Below are positions 18,154 to 25,017 of a DNA stretch of 64,000 nt, piece by piece; the first letter of the stretch is position 1; the number at the start of each line of letters is the position of its first letter. Origin of the DNA: an uncultured Collinsella sp. (lineage in GTDB: Bacteria > Actinomycetota > Coriobacteriia > Coriobacteriales > Coriobacteriaceae); the NCBI GenBank assembly GCA_902490405.1, contig CABUDS010000008.1:1-64000 (forward strand), read 5' to 3'. Below the pieces are notes generated by a model, which had not been told where the DNA came from, did no database searches, and saw only the letters and a list, made by a program, of their open reading frames with translations. Both the position numbers and the translations under genes were made by a program.

Positions 18154-19626
18154 ATGAAGATCGTAGGCGTTGCCGCCTGTACCGTGGGTATCGCCCACAC
18201 GTATATGGCCCAGAAGGCGATTCAAGATGAATGCGCCGCCCGTGGCATCGAGTGCAAGGTCGAGGCTCAGGGTGGCCTGGGTATCGAGAATGAGCTCACG
18301 CAGGAAGACGTGGACTCCGCCGACCTGGTCCTGGAGTCCGTCGACGTGGGTGTCGAGAACGAGGACCGTTTTGAGCAGAAGATGGCCGAGGGCAAGTTCC
18401 TCAAGGTCGGTACTTCCGATGTGATCGCCGATCCGGTCAAGATCATCGACCAGGCTGTTGAGATCATCAAGGCGACGGGTGGCGCCGTTGACGCGCCCAA
18501 GGCCGAGGCCAAGGCAGAGAAGAAGGCCGTCTCCGCTGCCCCGCAGGCCCCGACACCGGCGTCCAAGCAGTCTATCTTTGCCGATCCTGGCAAGACGCTG
18601 CTCAATGCATTCAATACCGGCGTTTCCTATTTTATCCCCATTGTCGTTATCGGTGGCGTGTTCCTCGCCTTCTCGTTGGCATCCGGTACCGCCGGCGCCA
18701 ACGGCATGGAGGTTACGAATCCGCTGATGGTGAGTCTTAACACCATCGGCATGGCCGGCATCTCCATGATGATCCCGGTGCTTGCGGCTTACATCTCCTA
18801 CTCGATGGCCGGCAAGCCCGCGCTCGCCCCCGGTTTTGTCCTGGGCTACCTGGTCAACAACGCAGTCGTTACTCCGAGCGGCAACAGCGTTTCGACTGGC
18901 TTCTTGGGCGCCATGATCATGGCTGTCATCTGCGGTTACTTTGTCCGCTGGATGAAGACCTGGAAGGTCAACAACACCATCCAGACCATCATGCCGATCC
19001 TGATCATCCCGATTCTGACCTCGCTCGTCCTGGGCATGGCCTACATCTACATCCTGGCCACGCCGCTTGGCTTTGTGATGGATTGGCTCACCAGCGTGCT
19101 CGGTAGCCTGCAGGGCGGCTCCGCCGTCGTCCTGGGCCTGGTCATTGGCGTTATGACCGCCTTCGATATGGGTGGCCCCATCAATAAGACCGCTTCGACC
19201 TTTACTATGGCCATCATGGCCTCCGGCATCTATGGCCCCAACGGTATGTTCCGCGTCGCCGTCGCCATTCCCCCGATTGCCTGCGGTCTTGCAGCGCTCA
19301 TTGCCAAGAACAAGTTCGATGACGCCGATCGCCAGATGGGTATCTCCGCACTGTTCATGGGCTGCATCGGCATCACCGAGGGCGCTATCCCCTTCGCGGT
19401 CAAGGACCTTGGCCACACCCTGCCCGGCATCTGCATCGGCTCTGCCGTGGGTGCGGCACTCGCCGCCTTCCAGGGTATCGACTGCTACGTCCCACACGGT
19501 GGCTTTATCGTCGCCCTTGCCACCAACAACGTCGCGCTGTTCTGCCTGGACATCGTGATTGGCTCCGTGGTCGCCGCTGCAATCCTGATTGCCATGAAGC
19601 CCACGCTCGATAAGCAGGCCAAGTAA
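18154..19626 (+). CDS. PTS fructose-family EIIBC permease
   Basis: 490 residues, membrane permease plus phosphotransfer domain. The EIIB domain (residues 1 to about 100) has the phosphocysteine loop AACTVGIAHTYMAQ, C9 being the acceptor, close to the TACPTGIAHT loop of fructose EIIB. An Ala and Lys-rich linker (about 105-140) leads to EIIC, with eight or more membrane spans, conserved GKPALAPGF and CIGITEGAIPFAVKD. It takes up and phosphorylates a ketose or related sugar. The start at 18154 has GAGGGAAG upstream, and the EIIB strand begins at once. It is the first gene of the operon; the matching EIIA is the last (23698). Confidence 0.93.
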   Translation: MKIVGVAACTVGIAHTYMAQKAIQDECAARGIECKVEAQGGLGIENELTQEDVDSADLVLESVDVGVENEDRFEQKMAEGKFLKVGTSDVIADPVKIIDQAVEIIKATGGAVDAPKAEAKAEKKAVSAAPQAPTPASKQSIFADPGKTLLNAFNTGVSYFIPIVVIGGVFLAFSLASGTAGANGMEVTNPLMVSLNTIGMAGISMMIPVLAAYISYSMAGKPALAPGFVLGYLVNNAVVTPSGNSVSTGFLGAMIMAVICGYFVRWMKTWKVNNTIQTIMPILIIPILTSLVLGMAYIYILATPLGFVMDWLTSVLGSLQGGSAVVLGLVIGVMTAFDMGGPINKTASTFTMAIMASGIYGPNGMFRVAVAIPPIACGLAALIAKNKFDDADRQMGISALFMGCIGITEGAIPFAVKDLGHTLPGICIGSAVGAALAAFQGIDCYVPHGGFIVALATNNVALFCLDIVIGSVVAAAILIAMKPTLDKQAK

Positions 19627-19640
19627 ACCTTTAAGGACTC

Positions 19641-19678
19641 CGGTTGTGCGGAGGGATGGATTTGACTCCGCACAACCG
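19641..19678 (+). repeat. Intra-operon hairpin
   Basis: CGGTTGTGCGGAG (19641-19653) pairs perfectly with CTCCGCACAACCG (19666-19678). No T-tract follows. It probably acts as an mRNA-stabilising or processing hairpin between EIIBC and the GatZ-like gene rather than as a terminator. Confidence 0.65.
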
Positions 19679-19770
19679 CCCCTACACAACAAAATCCATC
19701 CGTACTGATAGGGCCCACATCTGGGTCCCAGGGAACTTTTGTCAAAAATCCTCTGGAGAAGGAGAACAAA

Positions 19771-21045
19771 ATGTCCAACCTCACCATCCGCCAGGCCGTT
19801 CAGGGCATGCTCAAGCTGCAGGATAGCGGCGATCACGCAACCATGGTCGGCATTGGCCCCATGAGCCCCAACCTGATTCAGGCCGTGTTCGAGCTTGCCA
19901 AGGACGAGGATTTCCCGCCCATGTTTATCGCCAGCCGCAACCAGGTCGATATGGACGAGATGGGCGCCGGCTACGTCAACGGTTGGGACCAGACGCGCTT
20001 TGCCGCCGACATCAAGAAGGTTGCCGACGAGGTGGGTTACACCGGCCCGTACTACCTGTGCCGCGATCACGGCGGTCCGTGGCAGCGCGACGAGGAGCGT
20101 AACGCCCACCTGCCCGAGGACGAGGCCATGGAGCTCGCCCGCAAGTCCTTCGTCGCCGACATGGAGGCAGGCTTTGACCTGCTGATGGTCGACCCCACCA
20201 AGGACCCCTATCAGATCGGTAAGGTTATTCCGCTCGACGTGGTTCTTCGCCGCACGATCGATCTTATCGACTACCTTGAGCAGTATCGTCGCGAGCATAA
20301 CCTGCCCGAGGTCGCCTATGAGGTCGGTACCGAGGAGACCAATGGCGGCTTGACCTCTACCGATAAGTACGAGGAGTTCATTTCTCAGCTGCAGCCCGAG
20401 CTCGAGAAGCGCGGCTGCCCCATGCCCACCTTTATCGTCGGTCAGACCGGCACGCTTACCCGTTGGACCGAGCAGGTCGGCCATTACAACTTTAAGAACG
20501 CCCGCGAGCTCGCCGACATGGCAAAACGCTACGGCGTGGGCCTGAAGGAGCACAACGCCGACTATCTGGATGACGCAACGCTGCTCGAGCACATCCCGGC
20601 TCACGTGACGGCCTCCAATGTCGCCCCTCAGTACGGCACCGAGGAGACCCGCGCCTACCTCAAGCTCTGCGCTACCGAGCAGATTCTGGTCGACAACGGC
20701 CTGTGCGACGATCCCTCCGACCTGTATCACACGCTGCTGGTCAAGGCTATCAAGACCGAGCGTTGGCGCAAGTGGATGACCGGCGACGACGTTAACCTGC
20801 AGGTTGACGACATTCTGGCCGACGACGAGCTCAGCCTGAAGATTCTGGATGTCTCCGGCCACTACGCCTTTAACGATCCCGAGGTCAAGGAGCAGGTCGA
20901 GAAGCTCTATCGCAACCTCGCTGCCCAGGACATCGACGGCAAGCGCTTTGTGATTGAGCACATCAAGCGCCCGATCAAGCAGTACGTCGTCGGTCTTAAC
21001 CTCAAGGGCGTCACGAGCCGCATCGAGAAGGCTCTCGAGGACTAA
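19771..21045 (+). CDS. GatZ/KbaZ-family protein (tagatose-bisphosphate aldolase subunit family)
   Basis: 424 residues, full family length, TIM-barrel fold. Conserved features are MFIASRNQVD, GPYYLCRDHGGPW and EVGTEETNGG, plus GLKEHNADYL and ASNVAPQYGTEETRAY. In enterobacteria GatZ or KbaZ supports the catalytic aldolase GatY or KbaY, but no GatY/KbaY gene lies in this window. Stand-alone members of this family have been reported to epimerise ketohexose phosphates at C4 (fructose-6-P and tagatose-6-P), which I recall but cannot check here. Its place between a PTS permease and transaldolase/transketolase fits an epimerase that makes fructose-6-P. GGAGAAGGAG precedes the ATG. Confidence 0.88.
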   Translation: MSNLTIRQAVQGMLKLQDSGDHATMVGIGPMSPNLIQAVFELAKDEDFPPMFIASRNQVDMDEMGAGYVNGWDQTRFAADIKKVADEVGYTGPYYLCRDHGGPWQRDEERNAHLPEDEAMELARKSFVADMEAGFDLLMVDPTKDPYQIGKVIPLDVVLRRTIDLIDYLEQYRREHNLPEVAYEVGTEETNGGLTSTDKYEEFISQLQPELEKRGCPMPTFIVGQTGTLTRWTEQVGHYNFKNARELADMAKRYGVGLKEHNADYLDDATLLEHIPAHVTASNVAPQYGTEETRAYLKLCATEQILVDNGLCDDPSDLYHTLLVKAIKTERWRKWMTGDDVNLQVDDILADDELSLKILDVSGHYAFNDPEVKEQVEKLYRNLAAQDIDGKRFVIEHIKRPIKQYVVGLNLKGVTSRIEKALED

Positions 21046-21064
21046 GTAGTTTTTCCTACACGAC

Positions 21065-21138
21065 GCCGGGCCTGGGGCATGTCCCAGCTGCAGGCCCGGC
21101 ACATAGGACAAAGGGGCATCCCCTTTGTCCTTTCTTTT
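21065..21138 (+). terminator. Double hairpin with T-tract inside the PTS operon
   Basis: The first hairpin is GCCGGGCCTG/CAGGCCCGGC (21065-21074 with 21091-21100). The second is a perfect 11-bp stem, GGACAAAGGGG/CCCCTTTGTCC (21106-21116 with 21120-21130), with a 3-nt loop and TTTCTTTT. The second has all the marks of a rho-independent terminator but lies between two genes of one apparent operon, so it may give partial termination and lower expression of the downstream genes. Confidence 0.75.
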
Positions 21139-21170
21139 GAGTTTTGGATTCCTCCGAAGGAGTTTGCACC

Positions 21171-21854
21171 ATGAAGTTCTTTATCGATACCGCCAACCTT
21201 GACGAAATCGCCGAGGCCAAGAGCTGGGGCTGCCTTGCCGGCGTCACCACCAATCCGTCCCTGTACGCCAAGACCGGCGGTAAGCTCGCCGACTTTGAGC
21301 CCCATATGCTCAAGATTGCCGAGCTCTGCGAGGGTCTGCCCGTGTCCGCCGAGTCCACCGCGACTACTGCCGAGGGCATGATCGAGGAGGGCAAGCGTCT
21401 TGCCGCTCTCGCTCCCAACATCGTGGTTAAGCTTCCCGTGTGCGAGGCCGGCCTCGCCGCCTGCCGCGCGCTGGCCGATGCAGGCGTGCGCGTCAACATG
21501 ACGCTCGTCTTCTCGCCGACCCAGGCCTTGATGGCCGCCAACGCCGGCGCTCGTTACATCAGTCCGTTTGTGGGACGCTTCGATGACATCGCCGAGGACG
21601 GTATCTCGCAGCTCGACAACGTTGTGACCTGCATCAAGAACTATGACTGGACCGGCAAGAACGTCGACGACACCGTCGAGATCATCACTGCTTCGGTCCG
21701 CACGCCCAACCACGTGACCCAGGCGGCGCTGCTCGGTGCCGACATCGCGACCGTGCCCATGGCCGCTCTCAAGAAGTGCCTGCATCACCCGCTGACCGAC
21801 CAGGGCCTCGCCTCTTTTGAGGCTGACTGGCAGAAGGTCGTCGCTCAGGCTTAA
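21171..21854 (+). CDS. Transaldolase, TalC/FSA-like short form
   Basis: 227-residue class I aldolase barrel. The N-terminus MKFFIDTANLDEI and TTNPSLYAKTGG are typical. The Schiff-base lysine is in NIVVKLPV (about residue 85), and VNMTLVFSPTQALMAANAGA follows. The motif YISPFVGRFDD has Phe where fructose-6-P aldolase has a Tyr that defines the aldolase activity, so transaldolase activity is more likely (dihydroxyacetone transfer between fructose-6-P and erythrose-4-P). GAAGGAG lies 8 bp before the ATG at 21171. It sits between the GatZ-like gene and split transketolase, consistent with a non-oxidative pentose-phosphate route. Confidence 0.92.
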   Translation: MKFFIDTANLDEIAEAKSWGCLAGVTTNPSLYAKTGGKLADFEPHMLKIAELCEGLPVSAESTATTAEGMIEEGKRLAALAPNIVVKLPVCEAGLAACRALADAGVRVNMTLVFSPTQALMAANAGARYISPFVGRFDDIAEDGISQLDNVVTCIKNYDWTGKNVDDTVEIITASVRTPNHVTQAALLGADIATVPMAALKKCLHHPLTDQGLASFEADWQKVVAQA

Positions 21855-21917
21855 CGAGTGGATTGCCCCGGCATCGCGTCATCCGGTGCCGGGGTTGTTC
21901 TCAAGAGAGGAATTCGT

Positions 21918-22748
21918 ATGACCAACCAGGAGCTGGCAAAGGTCGCCAATGAGGTCAGGAAGGGTGTCGTGACTGCGGTTCACGCGGCCAAGTCGGGACA
22001 TCCGGGTGGATCGCTCGGTGCTGCCGACATCATGACGTATCTGTACTTTGAGGAAATGAATATCGATCCTGCCGACCCTCACAAGGCCGATCGAGACCGC
22101 TTTGTGCTCTCCAAGGGTCACGCGGCGCCGGGCCTGTATTCGGTGTTGGCAAATCGCGGCTATTTTCCCGTCGAAGAGCTCGAGACGCTCCGCCATATTG
22201 GCAGCCGACTGCAGGGCCATCCCAACATGAACGACACCCCGGGTGTTGATATGTCCACCGGATCGCTCGGCCAGGGCATCTCTGCTGCAGTTGGAATGGC
22301 GCTTGCCGCTAAGCACTGGGGCGACAGCTACCGTGTCTACACGTTGCTGGGCGACGGCGAGTGCGAGGAGGGCCAGGTGTGGGAGGCGGCCATGTTTGCC
22401 GGCAACCATGCGCTCGACAATCTTGTTGCCGTCGTCGACCACAACGGCCTGCAGATTGACGGCACGATCGATGAGGTCAACTCGGCCATGCCGCTCGCTG
22501 ACAAGTTCCGCGCCTTTAAGTGGCATGTGATCGAGCTCGCCGACGGTAACGATATGGCGCAGATTGCCGCCGCCTTTGCCGAGGCTCGCAAAGTGAGCGC
22601 CTCGCCCGTGGCCATTATCGCCGAGACGGTGAAGGGCAAAGGCGTCTCCTTTATGGAAAACCAGGTGGGCTGGCACGGCAAGGCACCCAACGATGAACAG
22701 TTTGAGCAGGCCATGGCCGAGCTCGCAGCAGCAGGGGAGGAGCTCTAA
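21918..22748 (+). CDS. Transketolase, N-terminal (ThDP-binding) subunit
   Basis: 276-residue half-transketolase holding the thiamine-diphosphate pyrophosphate site. SGHPGGSLGAADIM is near the N-terminus. GLYSVLANRGY and LLGDGECEEGQVWEAAM follow, and the ThDP motif GDGECEEGQ...NLVAVVDHNGLQIDG binds Mg and diphosphate. It needs the following gene for the pyrimidine-binding half, so the active enzyme is a heterotetramer. The start at 21918 has AGAGAGG upstream; an earlier in-frame start would add 20 residues without family similarity. Stop and next start overlap (TAATG), which supports equal synthesis of both halves. Confidence 0.94.
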   Translation: MTNQELAKVANEVRKGVVTAVHAAKSGHPGGSLGAADIMTYLYFEEMNIDPADPHKADRDRFVLSKGHAAPGLYSVLANRGYFPVEELETLRHIGSRLQGHPNMNDTPGVDMSTGSLGQGISAAVGMALAAKHWGDSYRVYTLLGDGECEEGQVWEAAMFAGNHALDNLVAVVDHNGLQIDGTIDEVNSAMPLADKFRAFKWHVIELADGNDMAQIAAAFAEARKVSASPVAIIAETVKGKGVSFMENQVGWHGKAPNDEQFEQAMAELAAAGEEL

Positions 22749-23686
22749 TGGCAGACGTCAAGAAGGTCGCCACGCGCGTTAGCTATGGCGAGGCACTTGT
22801 CGAGCTGGGCAACGAGCATGATGACTTTGTGGTTCTCGATGCCGACCTGGCCGCCGCCACGCAAACCGGTAAGTTTAAGGCTGCGCACCCTGAGCGCTTC
22901 TACGATGCCGGCATTGCCGAGAACAACTTGATGGGGCTTGCCGCCGGCATTGCAACCACGGGCCACGTCGCCTTTGCGAGCACCTTTGCCATGTTCGCCG
23001 CCGGCCGCGCGTACGAGCAGGTACGCAACTCCATCGGCTATCCGCACCTCAACGTCAAAATCGGCGCCACGCATGCGGGTATCTCGGTCGGTGAAGACGG
23101 CGCCACACATCAGTGCTGCGAGGACATCGCGCTCATGCGCACGATCCCAGATATGACGGTGATCGTTCCCGCCGATGACATCGAGGCTCGCGCTTGCGTG
23201 CGCGCCGCCTATGAGTTTGAGGGGCCAGTCTATATGCGCTTCGGCCGTCTGGCAACACCGGTCATCAACGACCACGAGGACTATGAGTTCAAGATTGGTC
23301 GCGGCGTGGTCGTGCGCGAGGGGTCCGATGTGACTATCGTCGCATGCGGCCTCATGGTCGCCGAGGCGCTTGAGGCTGCCGAGGCGCTCGCTGCCGATGG
23401 CATCGATGCCGAGGTCATCAACATGCACACGATCAAGCCGCTCGATGAGCGTCTGGTGGTTGCCAGCGCCAAGAAGACTGGTCGCGTGGTCACCGCCGAG
23501 GAGCATTCGATTATCGGTGGTCTTGGCGAGGCTGTGGCCTCGGTGCTCGCGGAGCAGCATCCGGTGCCGATGCGACGTGTCGGCGTGCGCGATGTGTATG
23601 GTGAATCCGGCCCTGCGGTCGATTTGCTGCACAAGTACGGTTTGGACGCCGACGGCATCGAAGCTGCGGCCAGGTCTGTGTTGTAA
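22748..23686 (+). CDS. Transketolase, C-terminal subunit
   Basis: 312-residue second half of the split transketolase. It carries the pyrimidine-binding domain with the catalytic Glu region (FYDAGIAENNLMGLAAGIAT), then IGATHAGISVGEDGATHQ, and the C-terminal domain with EEHSIIGGLGEAV. Together the halves transfer two-carbon units between sugar phosphates. The 1-base overlap with the upstream half and the matching family lengths indicate a natural split rather than a frameshift; split transketolases are common in anaerobes and sugar operons. Confidence 0.94.
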   Translation: MADVKKVATRVSYGEALVELGNEHDDFVVLDADLAAATQTGKFKAAHPERFYDAGIAENNLMGLAAGIATTGHVAFASTFAMFAAGRAYEQVRNSIGYPHLNVKIGATHAGISVGEDGATHQCCEDIALMRTIPDMTVIVPADDIEARACVRAAYEFEGPVYMRFGRLATPVINDHEDYEFKIGRGVVVREGSDVTIVACGLMVAEALEAAEALAADGIDAEVINMHTIKPLDERLVVASAKKTGRVVTAEEHSIIGGLGEAVASVLAEQHPVPMRRVGVRDVYGESGPAVDLLHKYGLDADGIEAAARSVL

Positions 23687-23697
23687 GGAAGGTTTCC

Positions 23698-24150
23698 ATG
23701 GGATTTGTATCTGCCAACCAAGTGACGATCGGGTATACCGCCGCCTCGCGTGAGGACGCCCTGCATTATTTGTCCGAGCAGGCCATCGAGCTTGGCTTTG
23801 CCGATGACGCGTCTGCCGTAGAGGCTGCCTTTATTGCTCGAGAGAACGAGGCCGAGACCGGCCTTGTCGCCGGTTTTGCCGTTCCGCATGCCAAAAGCGA
23901 CGCGATCCATACGCCGGGCGTTGCCGTGCTTAAACTGGTCGAGCCCGTTGAATGGCCGAGTTTCGATGGGGTGCCCGTCGATGTTGCGCTCGCGCTGTAC
24001 GTGCCCGCCGGCGAGGCTGGAACCACGCACCTGCGTCTGCTCTCCAAGGCTGCCGTGATGCTGATGGACGCCGGCTTCCGTGACAAGGTGCGCGCGAGCA
24101 CCGATCCCGTTGAGATTGCGGAGCTTATCAATAGCGGACTCGAAGACTAG
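23698..24150 (+). CDS. PTS EIIA, fructose/mannitol family
   Basis: 150-residue EIIA-2 domain that passes phosphate from HPr to EIIB. The phospho-histidine is in GFAVPHAKSDAIH (about residue 63), followed by VAVLKLVEPVEW, as in fructose and mannitol EIIA. It is the last gene of the operon, 11 bp after transketolase, and completes the system started by EIIBC at 18154. No HPr or enzyme I genes are in this window. AAGGAAGG precedes the ATG. Confidence 0.92.
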   Translation: MGFVSANQVTIGYTAASREDALHYLSEQAIELGFADDASAVEAAFIARENEAETGLVAGFAVPHAKSDAIHTPGVAVLKLVEPVEWPSFDGVPVDVALALYVPAGEAGTTHLRLLSKAAVMLMDAGFRDKVRASTDPVEIAELINSGLED

Positions 24151-24192
24151 AACGGTCATCCCGTTCAAGCAATCGATCCTTCTCCAAGGAAA

Positions 24193-24230
24193 AGGGCCGC
24201 GACGCCATATAGGTGTCGCGGCCCTGTTTG
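24193..24230 (+). terminator. Terminator of the PTS operon
   Basis: AGGGCCGCGAC (24193-24203) pairs with GTCGCGGCCCT (24214-24224) and is followed by GTTTG. The T-tract is short. Confidence 0.8.
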
Positions 24231-24232
24231 CG

Positions 24233-24280
24233 TTTCCCAAGATAAAACCTGCCAAAATAAACCTGTCCCTTTTTGGCAGG
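24233..24280 (+). repeat. Dispersed 48-bp palindromic repeat, copy 1
   Basis: A TTTCCCAAGATAAAACC lead-in, then CCTGCCAAAA ... TTTTGGCAGG as inverted arms. The same sequence, with few changes, recurs at 24793, 29527 (reverse) and 31704. It is a REP-like intergenic element with no coding capacity. Confidence 0.85.
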
Positions 24281-24305
24281 CCTGCGGGTCAATGCCCGTC
24301 AAACG

Positions 24306-24374
24306 AAGTTGCGGTGGAATAGTTCCTGTTTATGCCCGATAGGCTGCAAAACAGGAACTATTCCACTGCAACTT
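24306..24374. repeat. Large palindrome, AAGTTGCGGTGGAATA family, copy 1
   Basis: 25-bp arms (24306-24330 and 24350-24374) with one mismatch around a 19-bp loop. The outer arm AAGTTGCGGTGGAATA is shared with a second element at 48163-48231, while the inner arms differ, so the family keeps pairing rather than sequence. Confidence 0.8.
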
Positions 24375-24418
24375 AGGGTGCGGTTGGGGTGTATGCGTTT
24401 TGAGAGCAGGACCCATGG

Positions 24419-24608
24419 TTAGAGAGATTACGCTCGTCTCTCTAAATGTCTCTCTAAAGAGAAAGTAGGCTAGAGAGATAGTCTTAGGTAATCTAGCAGT
24501 GAATTCGATACATCTCTCTAAATGTCTCTCTAAAACAAGGTGCTTATCTCTCTAAAGTTAGAGAGATATACGAAACTTTAGAGAGATAAATCTATTGTTT
24601 TAGAGAGA
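24419..24608. repeat. Cluster of ten TCTCTCTAAA motifs
   Basis: In 190 bp the 10-bp motif TCTCTCTAAA, or its complement TTTAGAGAGA (two copies off by one base), occurs ten times. Starts are at about 24419(-), 24437, 24449, 24471(-), 24513, 24525, 24547, 24558(-), 24577(-) and 24599(-). A 22-bp pair (two motifs joined by TG) is repeated exactly at 24437-24458 and 24513-24534. TTATCTCTCTAAAGT (24544-24558) and ACTTTAGAGAGATAA (24575-24589) form a perfect 15-bp inverted repeat. There is no open frame of note. It could be a multi-site protein-binding array or a structured RNA; the function is unknown. Confidence 0.85.
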
Positions 24609-24732
24609 CGGAATGCCAAATCTCGTCCGTCCGTTACCATCTGCCAAAAATGGCGGATAAAGGACTCATCGAAGTAATGGGTTCATCGACGAGCCGTAAC
24701 CGCCGATATCGGAAGAAGTAGATGCAGCCGGG

Positions 24733-24779
24733 TCGCCCCTCTAGTGTCTCTCGAAGTTGGATGGGTGCTAGAGGGGCGA
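24733..24779. other. Strong stem-loop in the gene-free block
   Basis: TCGCCCCTCTAG (24733-24744) pairs perfectly with CTAGAGGGGCGA (24768-24779) around a 23-nt loop, followed by TTGTCTTG. It could be the 3' hairpin of an unannotated transcript crossing the motif cluster. A smaller hairpin ATCTGCCA/TGGCGGAT lies at 24639-24658. Confidence 0.5.
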
Positions 24780-24792
24780 TTGTCTTGCAATA

Positions 24793-24840
24793 TTTCCCCA
24801 GGTAAAACCTGCCAAAATAAACCTGTCCCTTTTTGGTGGG
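24793..24840 (+). repeat. Dispersed 48-bp palindromic repeat, copy 2
   Basis: Same family as 24233-24280, here starting TTTCCCCAGGTAAAACC and ending TTTTTGGTGGG, with slightly decayed right arm. Confidence 0.85.
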
Positions 24841-24877
24841 TCAGTTAACGCAGTCCAGGTTGAGCATATGCGAGCGA

Positions 24878-24977
24878 GCGGGCTCCGGGTGCGGTAAGGT
24901 GACGTGAAACAAGCGGGCGCTGACCTTTTGGTCGCGCCCGTGAAGTTGAACGTCAGATTGCCGTGCCCGGAGCCCGC
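24878..24977. other. 100-nt near-continuous hairpin (possible structured RNA)
   Basis: The outer stem GCGGGCTCCGGG/CCCGGAGCCCGC (24878-24889 with 24966-24977) is perfect. The next eight positions (24890-24897 with 24958-24965) pair using G-T wobbles. Then TGACGT/ACGTCA (24900-24905 with 24950-24955), CAA/TTG, CGGGCGC/GCGCCCG (24914-24920 with 24934-24940) and GACC/GGTC close on a TTTT loop. Wobble pairs suggest selection at the RNA level, but a mobile palindrome is also possible. No known family recognised. Confidence 0.5.
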
Positions 24978-24993
24978 GCAGCGCCGAGCAGGT

Positions 24994-25014
24994 ACGCCGT
25001 TTGTAAAACGGCGT
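24994..25014 (-). terminator. Hairpin just past the larE-like gene
   Basis: ACGCCGTTT (24994-25002) pairs with AAACGGCGT (25006-25014) with a 3-nt loop, 3 bases beyond the stop of the minus-strand gene. No T-tract on that strand, so termination strength is uncertain. Confidence 0.5.
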
Positions 25015-25017
25015 AAC

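Noticed and set aside
17977..21111. A minus-strand frame of over 1000 codons antisense to the PTS operon
   Set aside because: It mirrors the codon pattern of EIIBC and the GatZ-type gene, has no recognisable domain and no ribosome binding site.
21858..23686. Frameshift splitting one transketolase
   Set aside because: Both halves have normal N- and C-termini for split transketolases, with a TAATG overlap and ribosome binding site; this is a natural two-subunit enzyme.
24415..24468. A 17-codon peptide at the start of the motif cluster
   Set aside because: It has a passable ribosome binding site, but the peptide is only a translation of the motif; too short and unsupported to list as a gene.
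24419..24608. CRISPR array
   Set aside because: Repeats are 10 bp, occur in both orientations, have no constant-length spacers and no cas genes nearby.
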